Position numbers and translations under genes: made by a program. DNA of 10,798 nt from Collinsella sp. (lineage in GTDB: Bacteria; Actinomycetota; Coriobacteriia; Coriobacteriales; Coriobacteriaceae): the NCBI GenBank assembly GCA_022720335.1, contig JAIHVJ010000115.1, positions 1 to 10,798 of the forward strand, given 5' to 3'. The notes beneath the pieces were generated by a model. That model had not been told where the DNA came from. It ran no database searches and saw nothing but the letters and a program-made list of their open reading frames with translations. The stretch's first letter is position 1. The number at the start of each line of letters is the position of its first letter. Shown here piece after piece: positions 1 through 6,397 of this stretch.

Positions 1-1113
1 ACCCACCGGGTGGAAGTTCGTCAGGTTCTGGACGCGCTCAAGATAGCGCTCATAGAGCTCACGGTTCTCGGGCTCAAGAATGGCGTAGTACGGCGTCTCA
101 CCCGAGCCGGGCGTATAGGCCTTGGAGTATTCCTTCATGATGGTGGTCTTGCCGGGCAGGACCTGGCCAGTCATATTCTTGAACTCAGTGATGCGCGTGT
201 AATCCTCGCTCGTGGTGTAGTTAACGGTGCCCACGGGCTGGAACTGATCCATATCGAGCGTCTCGAACTTCATGTCGAGCGTACGGTACGGCAGGGCGCC
301 CAGGTCGAGATTGAACAGCTCGTCGAGCGGACCGGTGTAGACGATCTCGCCGCCATAGACCTTACCGTCGATCTTGACGGTGGTCTCGTCGATCTCGAAG
401 AGGTCGCGGGCGTCCACGTCGCAGAACACATCAATCAGATCGTGGTCGAGCATATGCTCAAACAGCGCGGTATAGCCGTCCTGCGGCATGCCCTGGAAGG
501 GAGCCTGCGGGAAGTAGCGGTCATCATCGCCCACAAAGACGGGAACACGGCCGGTGATCGAGGGATCAATCTGGTCGGGCGTCTGGCCCCACTGCTTCAT
601 GGTGTAATGCAAAAAGACGTTCTCGTAGACGTAATCAGCGACCTCGGCCAAGTCGGGGTCGTTCTTCTTACGCAGCTCCATAATGGGCACCTTGACATCC
701 TTGCCAAAGGTCTCCACGAGCTTCTGATACAGCTCCTCGCCGCGCTCGTCACCAAAGGCGAGCTTGAGACTCGCGTGGTTGAAGGGCACGGGCATAAGGG
801 TGCCGTTGATGTTGGCGAGCACCTTGTGCTGATAATCCGTCCACTTGGTAAAGCGCGACAGGAAATTGTGCACGCGCTCGTTAAAGGTGTGATAGATATG
901 CGGACCGTACTCGTGGATCAGGATTCCGGCCTCGTCAGTGCAGTCATAGGCATTGCCCGCAATGTGGCTACGGCGCTCCAAAACGGCAACACGATAGCCG
1001 ATGGTCTCGGCAAGACGGCGGGCGCAAACGGCACCGGCATATCCAGCACCGACGACAATCATGTCGTACGCGCCGGCGTTAAAGCCTTCAGGCAGGCCTG
1101 AGGTAATCTGCAT
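1..1113 (-). CDS. glf: UDP-galactopyranose mutase, C-terminus cut by window edge
   Basis: This cytoplasmic flavoenzyme interconverts UDP-galactopyranose and UDP-galactofuranose, the donor for galactofuranose in surface glycans. The 371 residues visible show an N-terminal Rossmann FAD-binding motif GAGYAG at residues 22-27, an ERRSHIAGNAYD segment around 46-57, and the family signature YGPHIYHT at 69-76. Later come the family-like stretches MKQWGQTPDQIDPSITGRVP and YTGPLDELFNLDLG. Family members are usually about 365-400 residues, so only some tens of C-terminal residues, including the expected YxYxDMD region, lie outside the window. The start is set by a good Shine-Dalgarno sequence, AAGGAG, a few bases upstream of the ATG. 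An inner Met at residue 18 would cut into the flavin-binding strand and lacks such a site. It is transcribed away from pta out of a shared divergent region. No other glycan gene is visible, so its pathway context is unknown. Confidence 0.95.
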   Translation of the reverse strand, partial: MQITSGLPEGFNAGAYDMIVVGAGYAGAVCARRLAETIGYRVAVLERRSHIAGNAYDCTDEAGILIHEYGPHIYHTFNERVHNFLSRFTKWTDYQHKVLANINGTLMPVPFNHASLKLAFGDERGEELYQKLVETFGKDVKVPIMELRKKNDPDLAEVADYVYENVFLHYTMKQWGQTPDQIDPSITGRVPVFVGDDDRYFPQAPFQGMPQDGYTALFEHMLDHDLIDVFCDVDARDLFEIDETTVKIDGKVYGGEIVYTGPLDELFNLDLGALPYRTLDMKFETLDMDQFQPVGTVNYTTSEDYTRITEFKNMTGQVLPGKTTIMKEYSKAYTPGSGETPYYAILEPENRELYERYLERVQNLTNFHPVG

Positions 1114-1191
1114 CGATACTCCTTGTCAAAAGCCACGGGCTCGTTAGCTGGGCTTTTCTCGAACATTCTTCGAGACATATTTATCAGAGCG

Positions 1192-1217
1192 ATTATAGCG
1201 CTAATGCGTCCTATAAT
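1192..1217. promoter_or_regulatory. Divergent promoter region for glf and pta with paired -10 boxes
   Basis: Two perfect TATAAT hexamers lie back to back. One reads leftward toward glf (1192-1197 on the minus strand) and one reads rightward toward pta (1212-1217). They form the arms of a 7-bp inverted repeat, ATTATAG and CTATAAT, with a smaller CGC/GCG dyad inside. No good -35 hexamer sits 16-18 bases from either box. Each -35 position would fall on or near the opposite -10. Assignment as promoters is therefore inference from the boxes and the gene orientation. Confidence 0.5.
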
Positions 1218-1270
1218 GAGCTTGCCACACAAGGAAAGCTCAAGCACCGCGGCGTACATAATTGAAAGGT

Positions 1271-1291
1271 AAACCCGCTAGCAGCGGGTTT
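1271..1291 (+). promoter_or_regulatory. Hairpin in the pta leader, possible attenuator
   Basis: A 9-bp perfect stem, AAACCCGCT and AGCGGGTTT, closes a 3-base loop and is followed by a weak T-rich run (TATT). It lies between the proposed pta -10 box and the pta ribosome binding site. If that promoter is real, the hairpin is in the 5' untranslated leader. It resembles a short intrinsic terminator, but the U-tract is poor. No plus-strand gene upstream needs terminating. A riboswitch fold was not recognised. Confidence 0.45.
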
Positions 1292-1344
1292 ATTCGTGAA
1301 CAGCCGGGCGCCTGGAGCTTAGTGAAACGCTTGTAAGGAGTAAC

Positions 1345-2325
1345 ATGAGCGATTTCCTTAACCGTATGAAGTCTGCCGCCAAGGCCGACCTTAAGACGAT
1401 CGTCCTGCCCGAGGGCGAAGATCCGCGCACCATCGTCGCGGCCACCAAGATCATCGAGGAGGGCCTGGCAAAGATCGTCATCCTGGGCAACCCCGACGAG
1501 ATCAACGTTCCCGGCGCTACCGTCATCGACCCGCGCAATGCCGAGAAACACGAGGAGTACGCGCAGAAGTTTGCCGAGCTCCGCGCCAAGAAGGGCGTTA
1601 CCATCGAGCAGGCTCGCGCCCAGGTGATGGACGCCACCTACTTTGGCACCATGATGGTCAAGATGGGCGATGCCGACGGCCTGGTCTCCGGCGCCTGCCA
1701 CTCCACCGCCGACACCCTGCGCCCCGCGCTTCAGATCCTCAAGACCGCCCCGGGCACCAAGCTGGTCTCGGCCTTCTTCGTGATGTGCACCGACACCCCG
1801 CAGTTCGGCACCGACGGCACGCTGATCTTCGCCGACTGCGGCCTCAACATCAACCCGTCCTCCGACGAGCTCTCCGAGATCGCCATCGCCTCCGCTCACT
1901 CCTGGTCCACCTTCATGGGCAACGTTGAGCCGCACGTGGCCATGCTCTCCTACTCCACCATGGGCTCCGCTGGCGGCGAGGTCGCCAAGAAGGTCCAGGA
2001 GGCCGTGAAGTTCTGCAAGGAGAAGGCTCCCGAGCTCGCCATCGACGGCGACCTGCAGCTCGACGCCGCTATCGTCCCCACCGTCGCCCAGCTCAAGGCT
2101 CCCGGCTCCTCCGTTGCCGGCAAGGCCAACGTGCTCGTGTTCCCCGACCTCGAGGCCGGCAACATCGGCTACAAACTGGTCCAGCGCTTCGCCGGTGCTG
2201 ACGCCTACGGCCCCATCCTGCAGGGCATCGCCAAACCGGTCAACGACCTTTCGCGCGGCTGCTCTGCCGACGACATCGTGGGTGTCGTGGCCATCACTGC
2301 CGTCCAGGCTCAGATGGCTGAATAG
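1345..2325 (+). CDS. pta: Phosphate acetyltransferase (phosphotransacetylase)
   Basis: This cytoplasmic enzyme transfers acetyl from acetyl-CoA to phosphate, giving acetyl phosphate and CoA, the first step of the Pta-AckA acetate pathway. The 326-residue protein is the short, single-domain form, without the N-terminal DRTGG/CobQ-like extension of the enterobacterial enzyme. Family signatures are clear: KTIVLPEGEDPRT near residues 17-29, GACHSTADTLRPALQIL at 116-132, the DGDLQLDAA segment at 234-242, FPDLEAGNIGYKLVQR at 266-281, and AYGPILQGIAKPVNDLSRG at 287-305. A strong TAAGGAG at 1334-1340 sits four bases before the ATG and fixes the start. The gene stands alone on the plus strand and converges on ackA instead of sharing an operon with it. 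A leader hairpin and a dyad-containing promoter lie upstream, and a very large hairpin lies just past the stop. Confidence 0.97.
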   Translation: MSDFLNRMKSAAKADLKTIVLPEGEDPRTIVAATKIIEEGLAKIVILGNPDEINVPGATVIDPRNAEKHEEYAQKFAELRAKKGVTIEQARAQVMDATYFGTMMVKMGDADGLVSGACHSTADTLRPALQILKTAPGTKLVSAFFVMCTDTPQFGTDGTLIFADCGLNINPSSDELSEIAIASAHSWSTFMGNVEPHVAMLSYSTMGSAGGEVAKKVQEAVKFCKEKAPELAIDGDLQLDAAIVPTVAQLKAPGSSVAGKANVLVFPDLEAGNIGYKLVQRFAGADAYGPILQGIAKPVNDLSRGCSADDIVGVVAITAVQAQMAE

Positions 2326-2340
2326 CGCACGCACTCGCCT

Positions 2341-2471
2341 GAAGGCCATACGGGCTAACCCCTGAAAACGTCCTCGACCAATGAAGCGCCCCCGTTCTGC
2401 TCCTTCGGAGCTACGAACGGGGGCGCTTCTGGTCTGCGGATTGTTTTCAGGGGTTAGCCCGTACGGCCTTC
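2341..2471. repeat. 131-base composite inverted repeat (large hairpin) after pta
   Basis: The outer arms are 2341-2369 and 2443-2471, 29 bases each, matching at 28 positions (the single mismatch is 2348 with 2464). Inside is a perfect 15-bp GC-rich stem, 2383-2397 with 2415-2429, containing a run of five C against five G. Its tip is a further stem, GCTCC (2399-2403) and GGAGC (2407-2411), with a TTC loop. GACCA (2376-2380) can also pair with TGGTC (2430-2434). The whole segment can fold into one long rod or cruciform. It may act as the pta transcript end, or be a palindromic mobile repeat of the MITE or REP kind. I see no flanking target duplication. Confidence 0.85.
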
Positions 2472-2621
2472 TACCGCCACGTAGCAATCAGGGTATCTGG
2501 GGTGGACGGCGGCTTGGCTACGAGCTGAGGCTGAAGATCTGGATGGCCGGGTGCCGTTGCTGGGAGTTCAGGCGTTACTGGCGATGGTCACTTTGGGACT
2601 GGTATTTCCGCCTGCTAGCAA

Positions 2622-2655
2622 AAAGGCCTCCGGAGCTGTTGCTTTGGAGGCCTTT
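2622..2655. terminator. Bidirectional intrinsic terminator between pta and ackA
   Basis: A 10-bp perfect stem, AAAGGCCTCC (2622-2631) and GGAGGCCTTT (2646-2655), closes a 14-base loop. On the minus strand it lies 22 bases after the ackA stop and runs into TTTTTGC, a normal U-tract. On the plus strand it is followed by TTTCGTTT, so it can also stop transcripts leaving pta. Confidence 0.85.
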
Positions 2656-2677
2656 CGTTTACTTGCAAATGCGCGCG

Positions 2678-3856
2678 TTAGTTGTTCTTGGTCAGGCGCT
2701 CGACGTCGTGGGCGATCATGTATTCCTCGTCGGTGGGGATGACCATGACCGTGACGGCGGAACCGGCGGCACTGATGACCTGCGGGCCGTTGCCCACGGC
2801 CTCGCGGTTCTTGTTGTTGTCGATGCGTACGCCCAGCCACTCAAAGCAGTCGCAGAAGGCCTTGCGGATCGACCAGTCGTTCTCGCCGATGCCGGCGGTA
2901 AAGGTAATGGTGTCCACGCCCGCCATGGAAGCGATCATGGAACCGGCCTGCTGCATGGCCTTATAGGCGAACATATCGAAGGCGAGCAGGCAGCGCTCGT
3001 CGCCCTCGGAGGCGCGCGTGCGGATGTCGCGGGCGTCGTTGGAGATGCCCGAGATGGCAAGCAGACCAGACTGCTTGTTCATCATGTCATCGACTTCCTG
3101 GTAGCTGTAGCCGCCCTCGCGCTGCAGGTAGCACACGGTGGCCGGGTCGATGGAACCACAACGGGTGCCCATCATCAGGCCATCGAGCGGCGTGAGACCC
3201 ATCGTGGTGTCGCGGCACACGCCGTCCTCGATAGCAGCGAGCGAAGCACCGTTGCCCAGATGGCACGAAAGCAGGCGGTGGCAGCGCGAACCCAGGATCT
3301 CCTTGGCCATCATCCACTCATAGCGGTGGCTCGTGCCGTGGGCGCCGTACTTGCGCACGTGGTACTTGTCGCAAACGTCCTTGGGCAGCGCGTAGGTGTA
3401 GGCAACCTCGGGCATGGTCATGTGGAACGAGGTGTCGAAGACCGCCACGTTGGGCAGCTCCGGATACTTCTCACGGCAATACTCAATCGCTGCGGCCTCG
3501 CCGTAGTTGTGCAGCGGAGCAAGCGGTGCCACCTCAAGAATCTTGGCCATAACCTCGTCGTCGACAACCGCGGAATCATCGAAGTGCCAGCCGCCCTGAA
3601 CGATACGATGCCCAATGCCATCAATCGTAAAGTCGGTCTTCTCGAGCTCCTCGAGCACGCGAGCGATAGCAGAGCGATGATCGGGGAAAGGGACCTCCTC
3701 GGTCTGCTTAGCGCCACCGTTCTCGGAGTGGCCAAAGATGCCCATGTCCGATCCGATACGCTCGCAGTTGCCCTTGGCGAAAACCTCGCGGGTATCGGTA
3801 TCCAAAAGCTGATATTTGAGGCTTGAGCTGCCGGCGTTGACAACAAGTACGTTCAT
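2678..3856 (-). CDS. ackA: Acetate kinase, intact copy
   Basis: Acetate kinase moves phosphate from acetyl phosphate to ADP, giving acetate and ATP, and is reversible. The 392-residue protein is full length for the ASKHA-fold family (about 390-405). Visible landmarks are the N-terminal NAGSSSLK (N7, S10, S12), GHRIVQGG with the catalytic-type arginine R84, PLAPLHN with H116, FDTSFH with D141, GAHGTSHRY with H173, CHLGNGASLAAIEDG, GTRCGSIDP with R232, FTAGIGEND and PTDEEYMIA with E377 near the C-terminus. These match the positions of the known Methanosarcina thermophila active-site residues. One oddity is Q87, where HRVVHGG-type enzymes usually carry histidine. AAAGGAG upstream of the ATG supports the start. 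The gene ends at a strong terminator and converges on pta. A 15-bp palindrome lies in its upstream region. Confidence 0.97.
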   Translation of the reverse strand: MNVLVVNAGSSSLKYQLLDTDTREVFAKGNCERIGSDMGIFGHSENGGAKQTEEVPFPDHRSAIARVLEELEKTDFTIDGIGHRIVQGGWHFDDSAVVDDEVMAKILEVAPLAPLHNYGEAAAIEYCREKYPELPNVAVFDTSFHMTMPEVAYTYALPKDVCDKYHVRKYGAHGTSHRYEWMMAKEILGSRCHRLLSCHLGNGASLAAIEDGVCRDTTMGLTPLDGLMMGTRCGSIDPATVCYLQREGGYSYQEVDDMMNKQSGLLAISGISNDARDIRTRASEGDERCLLAFDMFAYKAMQQAGSMIASMAGVDTITFTAGIGENDWSIRKAFCDCFEWLGVRIDNNKNREAVGNGPQVISAAGSAVTVMVIPTDEEYMIAHDVERLTKNN

Positions 3857-3919
3857 GAGACTCCTTTGCAGTGCAATACGGTCGACGCAGACCCCTTAAG
3901 GCGGCCGCATGTTAATAAG

Positions 3920-3934
3920 AAGTTATCATAACTT
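3920..3934. promoter_or_regulatory. 15-bp perfect palindrome upstream of ackA, candidate operator
   Basis: AAGTTAT and ATAACTT are perfect inverted arms around one central base, in a locally AT-rich patch about 65 bases before the ackA start. On the minus strand the centre reads TATGAT, a possible -10 box, but no convincing -35 is present at 16-18 bases. An operator or an overlapping promoter is inferred. The binding protein is unknown. Confidence 0.45.
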
Positions 3935-3977
3935 AATAAATAGCTATCAGGCATATCGCCCAACGAGCACAAAAGAA

Positions 3978-4007
3978 GGGCCGAACGGCACTCGGTCGTC
4001 CAGCCCC
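3978..4007 (-). terminator. Probable terminator after the broken second acetate kinase
   Basis: About 15 bases after the stop codon, the minus strand can form an imperfect hairpin between GGGC and GCCC arms, or a shorter CCGA/TCGG stem, and then reads TTCTTTTGTG. The stem is imperfect, so this is a moderate call. It would separate the second kinase copy from the intact ackA downstream. Confidence 0.5.
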
Positions 4008-4020
4008 TCCCCTCTTGCAA

Positions 4021-4997
4021 TTACTTGCCGTTGACGATGCGCTCGACGTCGGAAGCGATCATGAACTCCTCGTCCGTGGGAATGACGAAAATCTTGACCT
4101 TGGAATCCTTGGCAGACAGGCACCAAGCGCCGTCACCACGCAGGGCGTTGCGCGCATGATCCATCTTGACGCCCATAAAGGCCAGACGGTCGGCAACGCC
4201 AGCGCGAACAGCCGGAGCGTGCTCGCCGATGCCGGCGGTAAAGACCAGGGTGTCCATGCCGCACATGGAAGTGGCCATCTCGGCAGCCTTGGCGGCAATC
4301 TTGTAGACGAACATATCGAAGGCGAGCTGAGCCTCGGGGTCACCGGCAGCGGCGAGCTCCTCGACGTTGCGGCAGTCGTTGGTCTTGCCGCCGGTCACAG
4401 CCAAAAGGCCGGACTTCTTGTTCATCATCTCATCGACCTCGTCGAAGGTGTAGCCGCCTTCGCGCTGCAGGTAGCACACGGTAGCCGGGTCGATGGAGCC
4501 GCAGCGGGTGCCCATCATGACGCCGTCGAGCGGGGTGAGGCCCATGGTGGTGTCCATGCACTTGCCGTCCTCGATGGCGCACAGGGAAGCGCCGGAGCCG
4601 ATATGGCACACGACGACCTTGCGAGCCTCGCCGTTGGTCATCTCTGCGACCTTCTTGGAGATGTAACGGTAGCTGGTGCCGTGGGCGCCGTACTTACGGA
4701 TGTGCAGTTTGTCGCAGACGTCCTTGGGCAGGGCGTAAGTCTTGGCGACCTCGGGCATGTTGAAGTGGAAAGCGGTGTCGTAGACCGTGACGTTGGGCAG
4801 ATCGGGATACTGCTCGAGGCAGTACTCGATAACGTTGGCCTCGGGGTTGTTGTGCAGCGGGGCGAGCGGAGCGACCTCGCGGATCTTGGCGAGGACGTCC
4901 TCGTCGACGAGGGAGGAATCGACACCTTGTGGGACTTGGTATCGATGACCTGATACTTGAGGGTCGAAGATCCTGCGTTGACGACCAGAACGTTCAT
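4021..4997 (-). pseudogene. ackA: Second acetate kinase copy, broken by internal deletion and frame change
   Basis: The reading frame begins normally, MNVLVVNAGSSTLKYQVIDT to residue 24, then near 4921-4930 jumps to another frame that resumes as VDSSLVDEDVLAKI and runs intact to the stop. Compared with the neighbouring ackA, residues of about 25-92 are missing, roughly 205-220 bases. The total length of 977 bases is not a multiple of three. The lost part includes the GHR(I/V)V segment with the catalytic arginine, so the product should be inactive even if the frame were rescued. The rest is well kept: PLAPLHN, YDTAFH, GAHGTSYRY (tyrosine where the neighbour has histidine), GTRCGSIDP and FVIPTDEEFMIA. 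A GGGAG lies before the ATG. Sequence divergence from the first copy looks substantial, so the duplication is old and the break recent. An assembly or sequencing error is the alternative. Confidence 0.88.
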
Positions 4998-5014
4998 GTG
5001 TCTCCCTACTAACA

Positions 5015-5031
5015 GGCGGTGTGGCGCCGCC
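5015..5031. repeat. Small GC hairpin in the leader of the broken acetate kinase
   Basis: GGCGG (5015-5019) and CCGCC (5027-5031) can pair around a 7-base loop, 18 bases before the kinase ATG and just ahead of its ribosome binding site. It has no U-tract. It may be a leader structure or have no function. Confidence 0.35.
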
Positions 5032-5050
5032 AGGTTACATACGCTTCAAT

Positions 5051-5084
5051 AATAAACCCAAACGCCCTCGCGCTCGGGTTTATT
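5051..5084 (-). terminator. Terminator of the MFS transporter gene
   Basis: AATAAACCC (5051-5059) and GGGTTTATT (5076-5084) are perfect 9-bp arms with a GC-rich 16-base interior that may pair further. It lies 15 bases after the transporter stop. On the minus strand the second arm continues as TTTATTATTG, giving a U-rich tail. The symmetrical A- and T-rich ends would also allow action in the other direction. Confidence 0.75.
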
Positions 5085-5099
5085 GCGTTGATATATAAG

Positions 5100-6278
5100 T
5101 TATCGGTGCCTAAATACGCATGGCCTTTGACTTGTAAGACGAAATAGCGCGGGGATATACACCAAAGAAGAAATCCCGAGCGCGACAAGCAATATGACTC
5201 GAATGTCCGCGATGCTGCCCAACGCAGCATTGAACAGATAGAAAAGGATGGCACCCACCGCCACCATCTGACTTTGAACCGAAATCAGTGAACAGCGCAT
5301 CGAAGAATCGGCGGCATTTTGAAAAATTGAGTATTTAATTGGAGCAAATAACGAGTAGGCGACCGTCTGCAACACATAGAACACGGGCAGCAAATAGATC
5401 GGAGTAAAGGGAATCAAAAATAGAGCAGTCAGGGAAAGGCGCACGATGCCGCAAATACGCGCAAAACGGCTCTTGTCGACATGAGCAATCACACTGGGCA
5501 CAATAAGCCCCATGGAGGCCGAGGCAAGGAGCTGGACCGCAATGATCACACCCGAAGCGACGGCATTCATTCCGCGGCCCACAAGCAGCAGTGAGAAAAA
5601 GTCTTCCAGGGCGACAAAAGCAAATGCTTGAGAACAGTCCATGATGAACGCTGAACGAAGAATTCCGTTACACGCAATAGCGGCACCGATCATCTTCGGG
5701 CTAATTCCACGCTCAGGTGTCCCCGCAGTGCCCCCTCTTCGCATCTCTGGAATGCAGACAACAACAACCAACGTCAACACCATTGCGATGATATCTGCCG
5801 AAAGACCAATGAGATATGCACCGGCAGACGAAATGAAACCGCCCACGCAAGCGGAGATGGCATAAGAGGCATAGAAAACAAATCGCTCAACGACATTAAG
5901 TCTTACGAGCTGGTCCTGAGAGACGCTGTCAATGTAAATCGCTTCGATGGATCCGCTCACACATGCAACGGCAAAACCTTTGAGAGCAAACGCGCCGATT
6001 AAAAGCAGAGGAGAACGGACGAAAAGCAGGGCGGCGTAGTATCCAAGCATTCCCACGACGCCAACGAGACCGCTTGTCTTTCGTCCAAACCTATCAGCAA
6101 TATAGCCAGTGGGAACTTCAAGGATGAACTTGCTCACTTGATATGCAATCATCATGCTAGAAATCGCTACCATCGAAAGCCCAACGAACTCAAGGTAGAC
6201 AGTTAGGAAATACAAGATGGTGCTGAAGTTCGACAGGAAAACGAACGTCATATAAAGCAAAACCGTACGGTTTTTCAT
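5100..6278 (-). CDS. MFS family transporter, substrate unknown
   Basis: This is a 392-residue polytopic inner-membrane protein of the major facilitator superfamily, made of alternating hydrophobic segments from residue 5 to about 380, consistent with about 12 helices. After the second helix comes the conserved loop motif GYIADRFGRKTSG (residues 58-70), the MFS motif A. A polar central loop (about 178-195, PEMRRGGTAGTPERG) separates the halves. The ATG at 6278 is preferred over a TTG at 6302, because the GGAGGG ribosome binding site lies inside the TTG extension at proper spacing for the ATG. The gene follows a LysR-type regulator on the same strand after a 119-base gap that holds an inverted repeat. 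A regulated exporter or importer is likely. Nothing in the sequence shows the substrate. The region looks less GC-rich than its neighbours. Confidence 0.9.
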   Translation of the reverse strand: MKNRTVLLYMTFVFLSNFSTILYFLTVYLEFVGLSMVAISSMMIAYQVSKFILEVPTGYIADRFGRKTSGLVGVVGMLGYYAALLFVRSPLLLIGAFALKGFAVACVSGSIEAIYIDSVSQDQLVRLNVVERFVFYASYAISACVGGFISSAGAYLIGLSADIIAMVLTLVVVVCIPEMRRGGTAGTPERGISPKMIGAAIACNGILRSAFIMDCSQAFAFVALEDFFSLLLVGRGMNAVASGVIIAVQLLASASMGLIVPSVIAHVDKSRFARICGIVRLSLTALFLIPFTPIYLLPVFYVLQTVAYSLFAPIKYSIFQNAADSSMRCSLISVQSQMVAVGAILFYLFNAALGSIADIRVILLVALGISSLVYIPALFRLTSQRPCVFRHR

Positions 6279-6360
6279 GCTCCGCCCTCCAAGAGCCAGC
6301 AATCTAAATCAGAATCTTGGAAAAGCATGAGGGCAAAGCTGTCAGCTATGTGTTACAAGG

Positions 6361-6379
6361 CGTCAATAATCACTTGACG
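6361..6379. promoter_or_regulatory. Inverted repeat between LysR gene and transporter, candidate operator
   Basis: CGTCAA (6361-6366) and TTGACG (6374-6379) are perfect inverted arms around 7 bases, about 85 bases before the transporter start and 19 bases after the regulator stop. Size and place fit a LysR-type regulator binding site, though the classic T-N11-A core is not exact. On the minus strand TTGACG could also serve as a -35 element, but no good -10 follows at 16-18 bases. Confidence 0.4.
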
Positions 6380-6397
6380 TCTCGAAGCCAATTAATT

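Larger units (their letters stand above)
2326..2677. other. Non-coding convergent region between pta and ackA
   Basis: This 352-base gap holds no credible gene. It contains the 131-base composite hairpin starting 16 bases after the pta stop, and a bidirectional terminator next to the end of ackA. The roughly 150 bases between them (2472-2621) show no gene or structure that I can name. Reading frames crossing it are extensions of antisense shadows of ackA or pta. Confidence 0.7.

Noticed and set aside
10..1101. Long plus-strand open frame opposite glf
   Set aside because: It is antisense to a clear glf gene, has no family resemblance and low-complexity L/V/G/H-rich content typical of shadow frames in GC-rich DNA.
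1059..1259. Small minus-strand frame of 66 residues spanning the glf upstream region
   Set aside because: It overlaps the glf start in another frame, crosses the promoter dyad, and has no clear ribosome binding site or motif.
2341..2471. Insertion sequence with terminal repeats
   Set aside because: There is no room for a transposase and no visible target-site duplication. A non-autonomous palindromic element remains possible and is reported as a repeat.
1240..2487. Minus-strand frame of 415 residues opposite pta
   Set aside because: Glycine-, aspartate- and valine-rich composition, no motif, and full overlap with the well-supported pta. It also runs through the large hairpin.
2381..3826. 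Plus-strand frame of 481 residues opposite ackA
   Set aside because: It starts inside the composite hairpin and is otherwise antisense to ackA. No domain can be recognised.
4015..4953. Plus-strand frame of 312 residues opposite the second kinase
   Set aside because: Antisense shadow. The minus strand carries unmistakable acetate kinase motifs.
5100..6302. TTG start giving an MFS protein eight residues longer
   Set aside because: The ribosome binding site GGAGGG lies inside that extension and fits the ATG at 6278.
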